This document shows, piece by piece, positions 46,808 to 55,966 of a stretch of 64,000 nucleotides of DNA. The position numbers were made by a program, and so were the translations under genes. Position 1 is the first letter of the stretch, and every line of letters begins with the position of its first letter. This DNA is from Geomicrobium sp. JCM 19038 (GTDB lineage Bacteria > Bacillota > Bacilli > Bacillales > Marinococcaceae). Below the pieces are notes generated by a model that did not search any database, was not told the origin of the DNA, and saw only the letters and a program-made list of their open reading frames with translations. The stretch lies in NCBI RefSeq assembly GCF_000698125.1, contig NZ_BAXA01000001.1, positions 434,001-498,000 on the forward strand. The letters are read 5' to 3'.

Positions 46808-47838
46808 ATGAAGAAGGTAAAAGGGGGAGTTGTAGGCTTATGCATTGCAGCGCTCGCATTAACTGGATGCATAACGAATACGACGTCAACAGGTGAAGAG
46901 ATTCATGAATGGAATATGACAATTACGGTAGGGCCAGGTTCTACATGGTATGAAGGCGCTGTGAAATTTGCAGAAGATTTAGAGAGAGAATCGGACGGTC
47001 GGATGCAAATAGAGATCTACACGAATGAACAGTTATCAGCGGGTAATCAAGAAGCAGGCGTTGAACAGCTAATGGACGGTCTCAAAGACTTCTCGTATAA
47101 CTCTAGTATTATTTATGCAGGTGTTGACCAACGCTTCGGTGTTTTAAGTGCGCCATTTTTAATCAATGATTATGACGATGCCCACCGAGTGTTAAATGGA
47201 GAGAGTGGACAAATCATTGAAGACATGCTGAGAGAACGGGGAGTTGAACCACTTGGATTTGGTGAGAGTGGCTTTCGTCAAATTACAAATGACACGTTAC
47301 CGATTCGTACACCTGAAGATCTTGATCATCTAAAATCCGTGTCCCGAACATGGGTGTGTTAACGAACCTCTTCCGCACACAAGGGGCGGACCCGATTACG
47401 ATGCCGTTTTCTGAGGTGTATACAGCTCTGCAGCAAGGAACCATCGATGGTCAAGAGAATCCAGTAGACGTGACGTATTCATCGGGTCTTGTCGAAGTAC
47501 AACAATACATGACGATGTGGAATTATGTCTACGATGCGATCATTTTAGGGATGAATAAAGACTTGTATGATTCATTACCTGAAGAAGATCAAGCGTTAAT
47601 TCGAGAAGTTGCTGCTGAAGCGAATGACTATCAAATTCAAATCACTCGTGAAAAAGAAGCCAAGCAGCTGGAAGAATTAGAAGCGGCAGGAATGGAGATC
47701 TATTATCCGACTGAAGAAGAAATTGAACAATTTAGAAACGACTCACAACCTGTCTATGATCAATTTCGTGACATTTGGGGCGAAGATCATATGCAAACAT
47801 TTTTAGATGAAGCGATGGGAAGTGAGGGAGTCGAATGA
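46808..47838 (+). CDS. TRAP transporter solute-binding protein DctP family (second system), frameshifted
   Basis: A lipoprotein signal ends in ALALTGC with Cys21. The mature part has the DctP fold (GSTWYEGAVKFAEDLERESDGRMQIEIY). An A is lost in CTAAAAATCCGT near 47333; the frame then gives IRVPNMGVLTNLFRTQGADP with the carboxylate-binding Arg, and VYTALQQGTIDGQENP. About 343 residues. The start ATG at 46808 has GGGGGA upstream. It is followed by dctQ, dctM and an RraA-like aldolase, so the ligand is probably a dicarboxylate or keto/hydroxy acid (inference). Confidence 0.9.
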
Positions 47839-48354
47839 AGTGGTTAACCTATATTGAATATGGACTCGTCATTGTTGCGATGGCTGGGATTGTCAATCAT
47901 TACGTTTGGCAACGTGTTGTCACGATATTTCTTTGATACGTCCTTTGCCTTTGCAGAAGAAATTACGATTAATTTGTTTGTACTTGCCACATTTATCGGT
48001 GCATCGATTGCAATTAAAAGACAAGCTCACTTTCGGTTTCAATTTCTTTATGACAAAATGAGAAATCCAGTTAAGCGCATGACGTTACTCTTGACAAGCG
48101 CGCTCATGCTAACCTTTTTGTTACTAACGTTTCTATTTGGTTTAGAACTGGTTATCAATCAGTTTGAGCGTGGGCGTATGACACCAGCTCTTATCATTCC
48201 GCAATGGTTATTTACACTGTCAATTCCTGTCGGTTCACTGTTTTGCATGATTCGAACAGTAGAGAGTACCTTCCATTCATGGAACGGTATGAAACGAAAC
48301 GAATCGCATCAATGGTTAAACATCGAATCGAAGAGTAAGGAGTTGGATGGGTAA
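47835..48354 (+). CDS. TRAP transporter small permease DctQ (second system), frameshifted
   Basis: The ATG at 47835 overlaps the dctP stop (ATGA). The first residues KWLTYIEYGLVIVAMAG lead into a GGG run near 47890, where one extra G appears to shift the frame; the right frame continues SIITFGNVLSRYFFDTSFAFAEEITINLF, with the family's paired acidic residues (AEE), through four membrane segments. About 172 residues. This is the only lesion in the window that looks like an insertion. It forms the permease with DctM. Confidence 0.86.
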
Positions 48355-49676
48355 TGTTAACCGCGCTTATGTTTGTTTTGTTTTTTGTTTTAATTTTTAT
48401 TAACTTGCCTGTCGCATTCGCCTTAGGCATTGCAGCAGTTGTTGTACTTTTAATCGATAGTGGGTGGAGTTCACTTGGACTCATTCCTAGCATCATGTAC
48501 TCTTCGATTTCATCATTTACATTGCTTGCAATTCCTTTTTTCGTGTTAGCAGGTGTGATTATGGGTTACTCAGGAATCTCTAAACGCTTAATTGACTTTG
48601 CCTATCTCGCGTTCGGACATCGCAAAAACGGGATTGTTATTGTGGCGATCGTAGCGGCATTCTTTTTCTCAGCTATCTCTGGTTCAGGACCCGCAACCGT
48701 GGCTGCCATGGGTGCTCTTTTAATACCTGCTTTGATTCAAAATGGTTTTCCTGCAAACCGAGCTTCTGCTCTCGTCGCAAGCTCTGGTTCGTTAGGAATT
48801 ATTTTACCACCGAGTATTGCATTTATCGTTTTTGGTGTTATTGCGAGTGACTTTGCGAGTGTATCGATTAGTCGACTTTTCGTAGCAGGAATTGTCCCAG
48901 GCATTTTACTTGCTGTTGGTCTTCTCGTTGCTAGTATTTTTGTAAGTAAGCAAAACAAGCAACTGATGAAAGCTCGCAATGAAGCTGCTCCTGTCATTGA
49001 GAAAGCGCCACTCATAGATGTGCTCAAAGCCTTTGTGAAAGCACTTTTAGGACTCATGATTCCAGTGATCATTCTAGGTGGTATTTATTCAGGAATGTTT
49101 ACACCAACGGAAGCGGCAGTCATTGCGGTGTTTTATGCACTCATCGTTGGCCTGTTCTTCTATAGAGAATTAAAACTAAAAGACATTCCGAAAATTCTAA
49201 TTGATGCTTCCGTTCAATCTGCGGTAATCATGTTCATTATTGGGGTTGCGTCATTATTTTCATATATTATTACGACACAACAAATCGCATCAACGATTAC
49301 ATCGTCTGTACTTAGCTTAACTGCGAATCCGTTTGTACTATTGTTCATGACCGCGGTCATTTTACTTGTTGTTGGTGCGTTTATTGATGCCATTTCAGCG
49401 TTTTATATTTTTATTCCTCTTTTGATGCCAATTTTACTTGAGGTAGGGGTAGATCCAACGACAATAGGCGTTATGATGACGGTTAGCCTTGCAATTGGAT
49501 TGTTTACGCCACCAGTCGGATTGAATTTGTTTGTTGCGAGTGGAATTTCAGGTGTTTCTTCAGAAAGTATCGTACGAGGAATTGGTCCGTATTTAATTGC
49601 ATCTATCATTGTTTTACTCATCGTAATGTACGTACCGATTGTCTCGAATGGTTTGCCAGATTTATTAGGGATGTAG
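48354..49676 (+). CDS. TRAP transporter large permease DctM (second system)
   Basis: A complete 440-residue polytopic permease starting one base before the end of dctQ (TAATG). It has the DctM motifs VAFALGIAAVVVLL, SAISGSGPATVAAMGALLIPAL, LGIILPPSIAFIVFG, MFTPTEAAVIAVFYALIVG and TPPVGLNLFVASGIS. It imports the DctP-bound solute with an ion gradient, usually Na+. It is followed after 53 bases by an RraA-like gene in the same direction. Confidence 0.93.
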   Translation: MLTALMFVLFFVLIFINLPVAFALGIAAVVVLLIDSGWSSLGLIPSIMYSSISSFTLLAIPFFVLAGVIMGYSGISKRLIDFAYLAFGHRKNGIVIVAIVAAFFFSAISGSGPATVAAMGALLIPALIQNGFPANRASALVASSGSLGIILPPSIAFIVFGVIASDFASVSISRLFVAGIVPGILLAVGLLVASIFVSKQNKQLMKARNEAAPVIEKAPLIDVLKAFVKALLGLMIPVIILGGIYSGMFTPTEAAVIAVFYALIVGLFFYRELKLKDIPKILIDASVQSAVIMFIIGVASLFSYIITTQQIASTITSSVLSLTANPFVLLFMTAVILLVVGAFIDAISAFYIFIPLLMPILLEVGVDPTTIGVMMTVSLAIGLFTPPVGLNLFVASGISGVSSESIVRGIGPYLIASIIVLLIVMYVPIVSNGLPDLLGM

Positions 49677-49729
49677 CAGGGAAATAAAAAGGAAGCGAGA
49701 ACTAGTGTTTATTGGGAGGAGAGAGAAGA

Positions 49730-50335
49730 ATGGCTAAAGAAAATCTATTTGAAGGTTTGCCATCAACAGCTGTATCTGACGGTTTGAAAGGGTATAACCA
49801 TATGAAGAACGGTGTGTATCCACTCAAAGAAGAGTGGAAGCTCAGTGGACCAGCATTCACGGTCGATGTGTCGGGTGGAGAAAATTTATCCCTTTTAAAA
49901 GCGATTAAAAGTGCTTCTGAAGGCGATGTATTGGTCATTGACGGTAAAGGTGAGCGAAGTGTTGCGATTGCAGGAGACTTTATCGTTGGATTAGCGAAGA
50001 CACTTGGCTTAAATGGAATCGTAGTAGATGGCGTCATTCGTGATTTAGAAGCGATTCGGGATCTTGATTTTCCAGTCTTTTGTTTAGGGACAACACCGGT
50101 TGCGAGCAAGAAGAATGAATACGGAAAGCTTCAAGTCCCAATTACTTGTGGTGGCGTTGTCGTTAACTCTGGTGATTATGTTGTAGGTGATCTTGATGGT
50201 GTTGTAGTCGTACCAAAAGCAGATGCAAATGACGTTTACAAGAAAACGTTAGATAAAATTGCAAAAGACGAAAAAAGAGAAAACGAGATTGGCGAAGACA
50301 AAGAAAAAGCACGTAAGTATTTAGAGCAATATTAA
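49730..50335 (+). CDS. RraA-like protein (4-hydroxy-4-methyl-2-oxoglutarate aldolase / oxaloacetate decarboxylase type)
   Basis: The 201-residue protein has the RraA/HMG-aldolase fold: LPSTAVSDGL at the start, GPAFTVDVSGGENLSLLKAI, GDVLVIDGKGERSVAIAGDF and GIVVDGVIRDLEAI, where the Arg and Asp of GVIRD bind the keto acid and metal in aldolase members. The aldolase residues are present, so it is more likely an enzyme than an RNase E regulator. Downstream of a TRAP transporter, it would cleave an imported branched or hydroxylated keto acid. GGGAGGAGAGAG precedes the ATG. Confidence 0.84.
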   Translation: MAKENLFEGLPSTAVSDGLKGYNHMKNGVYPLKEEWKLSGPAFTVDVSGGENLSLLKAIKSASEGDVLVIDGKGERSVAIAGDFIVGLAKTLGLNGIVVDGVIRDLEAIRDLDFPVFCLGTTPVASKKNEYGKLQVPITCGGVVVNSGDYVVGDLDGVVVVPKADANDVYKKTLDKIAKDEKRENEIGEDKEKARKYLEQY

Positions 50336-50369
50336 TTCGTAGCCGACGTACATAGAAACGTGTTGGTGT

Positions 50370-50462
50370 ATGCTCGTTACAGGTTTAGAAGAAGCCTCAC
50401 TCGGGAATGTATTCGATACCGAACGAACACGATGGACCATTAATCATTTGGCAAAGGTGTGA
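50370..50462 (+). CDS. Possible very small ORF (30 aa)
   Basis: An ATG frame gives 30 residues starting MLVTGLEEASLGNVF and ending just before the next gene. No good ribosome site precedes it. It may be a truncated remnant or chance. Confidence 0.2.
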   Translation: MLVTGLEEASLGNVFDTERTRWTINHLAKV

Positions 50463-50468
50463 TGTTGA

Positions 50469-50684
50469 ATGGTGAAGATTTCCCATATCAAAAAGGTTTT
50501 AGAGAACATGAGTAAAGATCATGATCAGCGTACAAGCTCTTTAAATGAAGATGTGTCATGGTTTGCGCCGATCAGTCGTAAGTTTGATGAGTTTTTACTT
50601 GAAAACAACGAGAACAATCAACACGGCTTAGAGAAGTTCACCATTCAACACCTTAAAACGTTGAAGAATGAAACTGCTGAATAA
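50469..50684 (+). CDS. Small hypothetical protein (71 aa)
   Basis: An ATG at 50469 has AAAGGTGTGA upstream. The protein is soluble, charged and probably helical (SHIKKVLENMSKDHDQRTSSLNEDVSWFAP, then FDEFLLENNENN). A hairpin follows the stop. No family recognised. Confidence 0.55.
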   Translation: MVKISHIKKVLENMSKDHDQRTSSLNEDVSWFAPISRKFDEFLLENNENNQHGLEKFTIQHLKTLKNETAE

Positions 50685-50690
50685 CTATGG

Positions 50691-50714
50691 AGGCTCCCCA
50701 TCATGGGGAGCCTT
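50691..50714. terminator. Hairpin terminator between convergent genes
   Basis: AGGCTCCCC-ATCAT-GGGGAGCCT is a strong perfect stem, followed by only a short T-run. It lies between two convergent genes and could serve both. Confidence 0.65.
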
Positions 50715-51293
50715 TCACAATTTAATCGGAATTAATTGAAGCTTTGTTGCTTCTTCGAGTAAACGGTCATTAAGTTTTTGTACTTGTTTGTTGTATGCGG
50801 TTTTAAGCAACTTTCGTTCGATCACTAAGCTTTCATTCGAAAGCGGTTGTGCCTTTAATAAGTGGTCGATATTTTTCATGTTTCGTTTTAACGTAGCGAT
50901 TTCTTGTTCACACGATTGAATGTGATTTTGAAGTTCAATTGGAATTAATGACTTCGGGATAAAAATGTCTACGAGCGCTCTTACTTTTGTTATGTTTTGT
51001 TTTTTGGCAAGGTAGATTCGATGATTACCATGTCGGATGCCAAAGCGCCCGTCGGGTAATAGCAGCAACGCAATTGGATCGGCGGGGTCATCATACCATT
51101 CTCCGCGTCGTTTATAGGCCTCTTTTAGACGATCTAATTTTTGTTGGCGTAACACCTTACGGTGTGACAATGCAATGACATCATCAGGATGTATATACGT
51201 AATTCCAAATTCACAAAAATACATGTCATCTTTTTTAAACGAACGCATCACTTCATCCATATAGAGCCATTCGTTAAGGTCTGTAATTTGCAC
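50715..51293 (-). CDS. ParB-like N-terminal domain protein
   Basis: The 192-residue protein has DPIALLLLPDGRFGIRHGNHRIYLAKKQNITKVRALVDIF near its centre, which looks like the ParB/Srx-type fold (a DG-x-HR-x-A pattern with a nearby Gly-Asn-His-Arg). The C-terminal third is a coiled coil (SCEQEIATLKRNMKNIDHLL...). Such stand-alone domains have varied roles and need not act in chromosome partition. The start is GTG at 51293, eight bases after AGGAGG. Function unknown. Confidence 0.6.
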   Translation of the reverse strand: MQITDLNEWLYMDEVMRSFKKDDMYFCEFGITYIHPDDVIALSHRKVLRQQKLDRLKEAYKRRGEWYDDPADPIALLLLPDGRFGIRHGNHRIYLAKKQNITKVRALVDIFIPKSLIPIELQNHIQSCEQEIATLKRNMKNIDHLLKAQPLSNESLVIERKLLKTAYNKQVQKLNDRLLEEATKLQLIPIKL

Positions 51294-51397
51294 CAAAAAC
51301 ACCTCCTGTACAATGTATGAGTACGTTTTTGGAAGTAGGACTCAAAAAGCGAAAAACGGTTTGATTCATCCCTTTTATTAAATAAACATTCAAAAAA

Positions 51398-51411
51398 TGC
51401 TAACGCTTCCA
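51398..51411. promoter_or_regulatory. cre-like site upstream of the old yellow enzyme gene
   Basis: On the minus strand TGGAAGCGTTAGCA matches the cre consensus TGWAARCGYTWNCW at 13 of 14 positions. It lies 56 bases before the OYE start codon. Confidence 0.45.
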
Positions 51412-51466
51412 AAATGAGTGGGTGTAAAATAGAAGGGTAGCTATTTATAGAAAGGAAGTGGGAGAG

Positions 51467-52599
51467 ATGACAGAAACAGTAGGTCATGTATTGCTTGAAG
51501 AAGTAGCCATGAAGAATGTACAACTCCAAAGCCGAATTGTGATGGCACCGATGACGAGAGTGTTCTCACCAGACGGAGTTCCAAATGATGAAGTTGCAGC
51601 ATACTATCGTAAGCGAGCTGAAGGTGGTGTCGGTTTAATCGTTACAGAAGGCACGGCCATTGATCATCCTTCAGCAGTTATGCATAAAGATATTCCTAGA
51701 TTTTATGGTGAAGAATCACTGGCAGGATGGAAGAAAGTCGTTCAAGAAGTTCATGAGGCAGGCGGGAAAATCATCCCTCAGCTATGGCACGTTGGTGCAG
51801 CTAGAAAAGCTGGAAGTGAGCCAAATGTTGAAGCAGCACCGATTAGCCATCAAGCATAAGCCTTAAAGGAAAAGAAGTACCAAAGATTCATGCGTTAACA
51901 AACGATGAAGTTAAAGACCTGGTTCATCAATTTGCAAAAGCTGCCAAACAAGCACAAGAGATTGGATTTGATGGAATTGAATTACACGGTGCTCACGGTT
52001 ATTTAATTGATCAGTTCTTCTGGGAATTAACGAATCGCCGTGATGATGAATATGGTGGCAATTTAACTGGCCGTTCAACGTTTGCAGCCGACATTGTACG
52101 AGCTTGCCGTGCAGCAGTTGGAGAAGATTTCCTAATCGTTTTCCGCTATTCACAGTGGAAAGGGACTGACTATGAAGCGAAGTTAGCTCAGAATTCTCAA
52201 GAGCTAAAAACGGTATTGCAACCCCTTGTAGAAGCCGGTGTTGATGTGTTCCATTGTTCAACGAGACGTATTTGGGAGCCGGAATTTGTTGAAGAAGATC
52301 CAGACCTCACGTTAGCTGGATGGACGAAGAAAGTAACTGGCAAACCAGCAATTGCGGTTGGATCGATCGGGATTAACAAAGCTTATCGTAGTGAACATGA
52401 AAATGACACGCGTGATTTAGTCGTATCAATCAATGAAAATATTCAAATCACAGAAAAGAAAATCGAAAACGGTGAATTTGATTATGTAGCAATTGGCCGT
52501 TCGTTACTCGCAGATCCCGATTGGCCAAAGAAGTTACAAGAAAATCGTCTTGAAGATGCAACCATGTATACGAAAGAGCTTGAAGAGACTCTACGATAA
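51467..52599 (+). CDS. NADH:flavin oxidoreductase, old yellow enzyme family, frameshifted
   Basis: The first part gives SRIVMAPMTRVFSPDGVPNDEVAAYYRKRAEGGVGLIVTEGT and LWHVGAARKAG, standard OYE barrel segments. A C is lost in AGCCCATCA near 51856; the frame then runs SLKGKEVPKIHALTNDEVKDLV, ELHGAHGYLIDQFFWELTNRRDDEYGG (substrate-binding His and the signature loop) and AIGRSLLADPDW to 52599. About 377 residues. It is an FMN enzyme that typically reduces activated alkenes such as enones with NAD(P)H. The start ATG at 51467 has AAAGGAAGTGGGAGAG upstream. Confidence 0.9.
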
Positions 52600-52702
52600 G
52601 GATTTTTCTAGTCTATAGTAGTCGCTTTTTAGAAAGATGAGGTTTAAAACTTATGGGATTGCGGTAAAAGAAAGTAATTATGTTTATGAAGGGTGAGAAC
52701 AA

Positions 52703-53026
52703 ATGAAGAACAAATACACATCAACGGATCAAGAAAATCAACCTGTAGCAGTGTTTGAAGCAACAGATGACCTTGAATCAGCAACATTAAATGAAGTTCG
52801 CTCACTTTATGAACGATTGCTAATTTTACCTTGGAAATCACATACTTCAACGTCTCGAGAGAATGGGGAGATTGCCCTTATACTTTTTGAAAAAGCGAAC
52901 CAAGAAGGCCATGAAATGTACTTATTAGAGACGACAACAAAAGGCAAACAAGTAGAATTGCACATTGTCGGTGGGCGTGGAGTGGATGTCTTCCGTCAAA
53001 TTCCGAAAGTCTTGACAAAACAATAA
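52703..53026 (+). CDS. Hypothetical protein (107 aa)
   Basis: The ATG at 52703 follows GAAGGGTGAG. The protein is soluble and acidic at its N-terminus, with a middle NEVRSLYERLLILPWKSHT and a C-terminal beta-rich region (EMYLLETTTKGKQVELHIVGGRGVDVFRQIP). There is no signal peptide or membrane segment. No family recognised. A bidirectional terminator follows about 110 bases later. Confidence 0.6.
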   Translation: MKNKYTSTDQENQPVAVFEATDDLESATLNEVRSLYERLLILPWKSHTSTSRENGEIALILFEKANQEGHEMYLLETTTKGKQVELHIVGGRGVDVFRQIPKVLTKQ

Positions 53027-53137
53027 GCGAGCGTGACTTGTAAGCATAATGATTGTGAAGTGAGGTAGGACTATGCTACAGTATGGATGTGCTTGATATA
53101 TTGGCAAGCGCTAGGCCACCTTTATCTAGACCCTATC

Positions 53138-53165
53138 GACCGCCCTTTATCGGGCGGTTTTTTAT
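53138..53165. terminator. Terminator between convergent genes
   Basis: GACCGCCC-TTTAT-CGGGCGGTT with a following T-run overlaps the end of the GNAT gene on the opposite strand. Confidence 0.85.
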
Positions 53166-53725
53166 TTGTGGGTTAAAACTAAATTAACAGTTTCCTTCCC
53201 ATAATCCCCATCACCGTGATGAATGAGCATGTGTGGTTCATAGTAATCTCTAATATCGAAATCTTTGATCTCGTGAAAACCTACTTTTTTGTATGCGGCA
53301 ACTGCCGTTTCATTCTTTCTCCATGGTCGCATTAAGTACGTTTGAATGTCATACACTTGAGTAAGAAAATTGATTACGCCACGTAGTGCTTCTTGTCCGT
53401 AGCCTTTCCCAGTATAGTGATGGTTGCGAAACCAAATATCAAGCTCCATATTTGTAATTTTGCCATGGTGATACGTATGGGCAATTGTGCCGATGATTTG
53501 ATCCTCCGTTGCAATTAAAACGTACTTATTCGGACTTAGATCCCCAGAAAAAAATTCTGCTGGTTCGAATTCAACTTCTTCTAGAGTAAAATCATCTTTT
53601 GATGTAAACATTTGCTGCCAGATGGCGTCATCTTCAAAAGCCATTTGATGAATGAGTGCGCGATCTTCTTCAGTTGCTAAATAGAAGAAAAGCCGTTCGG
53701 TCGTAAATGCGAGTGTCCGTTCCAT
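53162..53725 (-). CDS. GNAT family N-acetyltransferase
   Basis: The 187-residue protein opens LAFTTERLFFYLATEEDR and shows the acetyl-CoA loop HHYTGKGYGQEALRG near residue 105, then KNETAVAAYKKVGF, the RimJ/RimL-type ending. AAAGGAAG precedes the ATG at 53725. The acceptor is unknown. It stands alone on the minus strand. Confidence 0.86.
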   Translation of the reverse strand: MERTLAFTTERLFFYLATEEDRALIHQMAFEDDAIWQQMFTSKDDFTLEEVEFEPAEFFSGDLSPNKYVLIATEDQIIGTIAHTYHHGKITNMELDIWFRNHHYTGKGYGQEALRGVINFLTQVYDIQTYLMRPWRKNETAVAAYKKVGFHEIKDFDIRDYYEPHMLIHHGDGDYGKETVNLVLTHK

Positions 53726-54116
53726 ACCATCTTCCTTTCTTTAAAAATGCTACCATACTATGTTCCATTGTTCAGGGAAATTGCTCAGATAAAGACGTTG
53801 ATGCTAGAATGTTGTCTTCAATGCTCGCATAATAATTGGAAATATTTTAAATTTATATAGGGATAAAGGATCTTGTTTAATATAGAAGAATCGGGATTTT
53901 ACGTTCGTTTAATTACAATTTAATAAAGTATAAGAGTTTGATGACTAAGGTCTGCTAGGCTATACAGTGGACTTGTCGTCTTGAGCAAAATGGATGACTA
54001 CGTAATTTTATCTAATAGTTTAGGGTGCTTTTATACGAAGATTACATACTTTCATAAAGGCAACTTGACTCTTTTTTTGTGAAAAATCGTAAATATAACA
54101 AATGGAGGTAGAAACG
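53726..54116. other. Intergenic region before the acidic lipoprotein gene
   Basis: This 391-base AT-rich gap carries the promoters of two divergent genes. A TTGACT at 54065-54070 is a candidate -35 for the lipoprotein gene, with TATAAC about 23 bases on, so the spacing is not ideal. No RNA gene or repeat was recognised. Confidence 0.4.
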
Positions 54117-55415
54117 ATGGCAAAACATTCTTTACGCTTTAGTGTTCTTGCTGCAGCCGCCCTAGTGGTAAGTGCTTGTGGATCAAGTGACGATTCAACA
54201 GATGTTGAAGAAAATGTAGCTGAGGAAGAGATTGTTGACGAAGAGAACGATCCAGAAGAGCCTGAGGAAATTGAAGAAGTTGATTTAGAAGAGGAAGACG
54301 AAGCCGATTCAGAAGAAGATGAAACCAGCAACTCTGGTGAGTTTGATGAAATGATTGCGTATATGGAAGAGACAACAGAAGGAACAGCAAATGTTCTTTT
54401 TGAAAACAATGAACAACAAATTCATGAGACAGAAGGTTTTACAGTTTCTTTAGATGGCTACACGCTCGTTGAATTAAATGATTTCCATACAAACTATCGT
54501 ATTCCTTTTGATGATCAAACGGACGGTGGCGTAATTTTGGCACACTATACGGTGACGAATGATACAGGTGATGATGCGTACTTTATGCCAGCTTTGTCAC
54601 TCATGTATACGGGTGCAACGAAGTACTTTAACAACTATAGAGAACTCCTACCAGAAGAAGAGCAATTAGATGTTCAACTCGCTCATTCAACCGATTATGC
54701 GATTGCAGATGGGGAGACGATCACAGGTTACTTTACGTATCCATTTGGTCAAGATCAGCTTGAAGAAGTATTAGCTGAATCAACCGCAATGATTGACGTG
54801 CCTGCTCCTCATTCTGAACTTGGCGATGTGAATTCTAACTTTGGAGACGAGGGAAGTTTTACAGTAAGCTTGAATGAAGATGGTGCAGAGCGCGCTGAAC
54901 ATAATGAAGCGTTTTACCCTGATCTTGTCACGGCAAATGATATGGGTGACAAAGAAATGATTGCAGAAAGTGATGGCATTAATGACAGTCAAGAACTTGG
55001 CAACACGACTATTACACTTGATGGCTATCAATTTACTGAATTCACGCCAAATGACGTTGAAGCGCCTCGTTTTGAGAACTTTACGAATGGCATCGTTTTG
55101 TTGACGGTTCAATTTGGCATTGACAACCAAGAGGACTCTGAAATTGCTCTTAGCTCAATCATGTCTAGTTTGTTGGTTAATGACGGTGCTCAATCCTTAC
55201 TGAATGAAGGAATGTTACTTGATTACAGATATGATGATGTTATTGAATCCGGTGAATCTGGAGAGTTGTTACAGTTGTATACGTTAGATCAAGAACAATA
55301 CGAAAAAATTTGGAAAGATAAATCATTTGAAGTTGAAATTGGTCCAATGCGTGACCAGGAATCGACGGATTTATCAAAAGGTAATCGTGTAACATTTGAA
55401 TTGCCGACAGAGTAA
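54117..55415 (+). CDS. Acidic lipoprotein, DUF5068-like
   Basis: The 432-residue protein has a lipoprotein signal ending VVSAC (Cys21), then a linker of about 50 residues that is mostly Glu and Asp. Two similar beta-rich domains follow: one around residues 100-230 (VSLDGYTLVELNDFHTNYRIPF...GGVILAHYTVTNDTGDDAYF) and one from about 280 (ITLDGYQFTEFTPNDVEAPRF...NGIVLLTVQFGIDNQEDSEI). The repeated pattern looks like tandem immunoglobulin-like DUF4352/DUF5068 domains. It is anchored outside the membrane. Function unknown. GGAGGTAG precedes the ATG. Confidence 0.75.
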   Translation: MAKHSLRFSVLAAAALVVSACGSSDDSTDVEENVAEEEIVDEENDPEEPEEIEEVDLEEEDEADSEEDETSNSGEFDEMIAYMEETTEGTANVLFENNEQQIHETEGFTVSLDGYTLVELNDFHTNYRIPFDDQTDGGVILAHYTVTNDTGDDAYFMPALSLMYTGATKYFNNYRELLPEEEQLDVQLAHSTDYAIADGETITGYFTYPFGQDQLEEVLAESTAMIDVPAPHSELGDVNSNFGDEGSFTVSLNEDGAERAEHNEAFYPDLVTANDMGDKEMIAESDGINDSQELGNTTITLDGYQFTEFTPNDVEAPRFENFTNGIVLLTVQFGIDNQEDSEIALSSIMSSLLVNDGAQSLLNEGMLLDYRYDDVIESGESGELLQLYTLDQEQYEKIWKDKSFEVEIGPMRDQESTDLSKGNRVTFELPTE

Positions 55416-55437
55416 TACATGTAACGTAATTGGGTGA

Positions 55438-55476
55438 CAAAAATCCCCTTACCTTTATTAGGTAAGGGGATTTTTG
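55438..55476 (+). terminator. Terminator of the lipoprotein gene
   Basis: AAAAATCCCCTTACC-TTTATTA-GGTAAGGGGATTTTT is a perfect hairpin with a T-run. Confidence 0.93.
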
Positions 55477-55501
55477 TTCAATAGATCCGCATTGAATGAT
55501 C

Positions 55502-55517
55502 TTGACGTTAACGTCAA
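55502..55517. promoter_or_regulatory. Perfect palindrome, probable MerR operator
   Basis: TTGACGTTAACGTCAA is a perfect 16-base palindrome 48 bases upstream of the MerR start, with CGTTAA repeating right after. MerR-type regulators of acyl-CoA degradation (LiuR) bind ACGTTAACGT-like sites, which fits the acyl-CoA genes below. A TATAAA -10 lies 24 bases downstream. Confidence 0.65.
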
Positions 55518-55565
55518 CGTTAAGTAAACTGAAAATTAGAATATAAAATACAGGAGAGATACAAC

Positions 55566-55949
55566 GTGGCTTGGACAATAACAGAGCTCGCTCAACAATT
55601 TGATGTGACAACGAGAACGATTCGATTTTACGAAGAAAAGGGGTTGATTTACCCTGACCGAACAGATTCAGGTCAACGAATGTATTCAAAACGCGAACTC
55701 GTTCGTTTAAGGTTAATTCTACGTGGGAAGCGATACGGGTTTTCTTTATCTGAAATTGCAGAGATGATCGAACTGTTTGATGTTGATCGGACCGAACAGA
55801 AACAACTCGAGACGACGATTACCTATGGAAAGAAGAAGGTAGCTGAACTTAACGAAACGATTGAAAGTTTCATTGCACTTCGAGATGAAATGGAAGAGAT
55901 GCTCGTTTCGTTTGAAAACAAGTTACAACGCATAAACAACTTGGAATAA
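55566..55949 (+). CDS. MerR family transcriptional regulator (LiuR-like)
   Basis: The 127-residue protein has a MerR winged helix at the N-terminus (ELAQQFDVTTRTIRFYEEKGLIYPDRTDSGQRMYSKREL) and a coiled-coil dimer helix, with no metal-binding cysteines. That fits the LiuR/MmgR group that senses acyl-CoA intermediates. The start is GTG at 55566 with CAGGAGAG upstream. It is the first gene of a three-gene operon and probably binds the palindrome at 55502-55517. Confidence 0.85.
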   Translation: MAWTITELAQQFDVTTRTIRFYEEKGLIYPDRTDSGQRMYSKRELVRLRLILRGKRYGFSLSEIAEMIELFDVDRTEQKQLETTITYGKKKVAELNETIESFIALRDEMEEMLVSFENKLQRINNLE

Positions 55950-55966
55950 ATAGAGGAGGGTTTAGT

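Noticed and set aside
50715-51293. Chromosome partition ParB
   Set aside because: Only a small ParB-like fold is present; the helix-turn-helix DNA-binding domain and a parA neighbour are absent.
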